Under the pieces are notes generated by a model, which ran no database searches, was not told the origin of the DNA, and saw only the letters and a list, made by a program, of their open reading frames with translations. Positions 6,708-7,736 of a DNA stretch of 7,736 bases are shown piece by piece. Both the position numbers and the translations under genes were made by a program. The stretch lies in assembly GCA_903920405.1 (NCBI GenBank), contig CAIXMC010000359.1, positions 1 through 7,736 on the forward strand, written 5' to 3'. This stretch comes from an uncultured beta proteobacterium (GTDB lineage Bacteria; Pseudomonadota; Gammaproteobacteria; Burkholderiales; Burkholderiaceae_C). Positions within the stretch are counted from its first letter, which is position 1, and the number at the start of each line of letters is the position of its first letter.

Positions 6708-7700
6708 TTAATTTTCCAAAAGACCAAAACGATCGATGTTGCGGTCAGCCCGTGCTTGCAGGCGTGCGATGGTGGCCACATCCGGACTTTTACCAAACAG
6801 GTGGGCAAAGCGTCTTTGGGGCTTGAGGTAATCCTCTACAGGAACCTGGCGACGGATTTTCGAGACACGAGAGACTTTGCCATTTTCTGCTTCAAAAACA
6901 GGAAAAATTCCGCTTTCAACGGCTAACCGTGCCAGTTTGATGGTGTCGTGCGATGCAGCGCCCCAACCTAGGGGACAGGGTACAAAAATATGAATATAGC
7001 GCGCGCCATGAATTGACATGGCTTTTTTGACCTTGTACTCCAGGTCACGCAGGTCAGCCACCGTAGCCGTAGCAACATAGGGAATTTCGTGTGCCATGGC
7101 AATCAGTGGCACGTTTTTGCCCGTACCAAATTCGTTGCCAGGATGCGGCCCGACCGACATGGTGGTCGCAGTACGCGCACAAGGCGGTGTGGCACTGGAG
7201 CGCTGCACACCAGTGTTCATGTAGGCTTCGTTGTCGTAGCAAATGTAGAGCACATCATCGTTGCGCTCAAACATGCCTGAGAGGCAACCAAAACCAATGT
7301 CGGTCGTTCCACCATCGCCACCTTGCGCGATCACGCGCACTTCTGGCCGCCCCTTGGCTTTCATGGCTGCCGCAATACCCGTGGCAACAGATGCTGTGTT
7401 GCCAAACAACGAGTGAATCCAGGGCATTTGCCAGGAAGTTTCAGGGTAAGGCGTGGAAAAAACTTCCAGACAGCCTGTGGCGTTGGCAGCGATCAACTGA
7501 CCGTGGGTTGCAGCCATGGCAGCATCCATGGCATAGCGCGCCCCCAAGGCCTCGCCGCAACCTTGACAGGCGCGGTGACCAGAGTTAAGCGAGTTACTTC
7601 GCTGCACATCAGATTGAACACTGCGCCATTCAGGGGACAACAAGCGATTGCCAACCGTGAAAGTGCCAGTTTGATAAAACTTGATTGTTGATGATTCCAT
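6708..7700 (-). CDS. porB: Pyruvate:ferredoxin oxidoreductase-type beta subunit (thiamine diphosphate-binding)
   Basis: This 330-residue protein is the catalytic TPP subunit of a multi-subunit 2-oxoacid:ferredoxin oxidoreductase, which interconverts a 2-oxoacid and CoA with an acyl-CoA and CO2 using low-potential electrons. The TPP/Mg motif runs from GDGG (128-131) to DNEAYMNTG (156-164). Four cysteines in the PorB pattern, C45 and C48 (CQGC), C77 (ATGC) and C242 (PCPLGW), should hold a [4Fe-4S] cluster. The four-Cys pattern and PCPLGW favour pyruvate over 2-oxoglutarate; a phenylglyoxylate enzyme (PadI) is the main alternative. The ATG at 7698-7700 has AAGGTG (7705-7710) four bases upstream. 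An upstream frame stops at 7725-7727, possibly the end of porA, but too little is visible. The electron-transfer partner is probably the flavoprotein downstream. The alpha and gamma subunits should lie past the right edge. Confidence 0.9.
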   Translation of the reverse strand: MESSTIKFYQTGTFTVGNRLLSPEWRSVQSDVQRSNSLNSGHRACQGCGEALGARYAMDAAMAATHGQLIAANATGCLEVFSTPYPETSWQMPWIHSLFGNTASVATGIAAAMKAKGRPEVRVIAQGGDGGTTDIGFGCLSGMFERNDDVLYICYDNEAYMNTGVQRSSATPPCARTATTMSVGPHPGNEFGTGKNVPLIAMAHEIPYVATATVADLRDLEYKVKKAMSIHGARYIHIFVPCPLGWGAASHDTIKLARLAVESGIFPVFEAENGKVSRVSKIRRQVPVEDYLKPQRRFAHLFGKSPDVATIARLQARADRNIDRFGLLEN

Positions 7701-7736
7701 GGTTCACCTTTTTCTTGGTTGAGGTCACAACATGCT

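Overview
The window looks like part of a proteobacterial chromosome, most likely a betaproteobacterium. The universal stress protein and HscA resemble Burkholderiales (Comamonadaceae-like) homologues as I remember them; this is not a database result. All convincing complete genes lie on the minus strand. They combine Fe-S chaperoning, riboflavin synthesis, a stress protein and ferredoxin/NAD(P)H-linked 2-oxoacid metabolism.

Region by region: (1) 1-132 is the 3' end of a plus-strand ORF that looks like a transposase C-terminus. (2) 133-908 holds no gene I can support, but has a perfect FNR-type palindrome at 179-192. (3) 909-2768 is hscA, the Hsp70 of ISC-type Fe-S assembly, with neither hscB upstream nor fdx downstream. 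(4) 2819-3158 is a 340-bp mobile-element remnant bounded by perfect 18-bp inverted repeats. It contains a decayed transposase-like coding remnant, and one end lies inside the ribD reading frame. (5) 3086-4282 is ribD; its last 23 residues and stop codon are supplied by the element. (6) 4385-4840 is a UspA-family protein. (7) 4849-6474 is a GltD-like FAD/NAD(P)H oxidoreductase with a C-terminal two-cluster ferredoxin domain. (8) 6708-7700 is the thiamine-diphosphate beta subunit of a pyruvate:ferredoxin oxidoreductase-type enzyme; its partner alpha/gamma subunits are expected beyond the right edge.

Working together: porB, the FAD/Fe-S protein and usp read in one direction (7700 to 4385) and probably form one functional module. 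In it a 2-oxoacid oxidoreductase passes low-potential electrons through a fused ferredoxin/flavin subunit to or from NAD(P)H. The usp gene follows the flavoprotein stop by 8 bp and is probably translationally coupled. A 233-bp spacer between porB and the flavoprotein carries a promoter candidate and an inverted repeat, so the module may have an internal start. The left half looks rearranged by insertion sequences: hscA and ribD have lost their usual neighbours and meet across a mobile-element remnant without a target-site duplication. I see no wholly new system. The most interesting points are the IS-rewritten end of ribD, the orphan hscA and the fused electron-transfer subunit.
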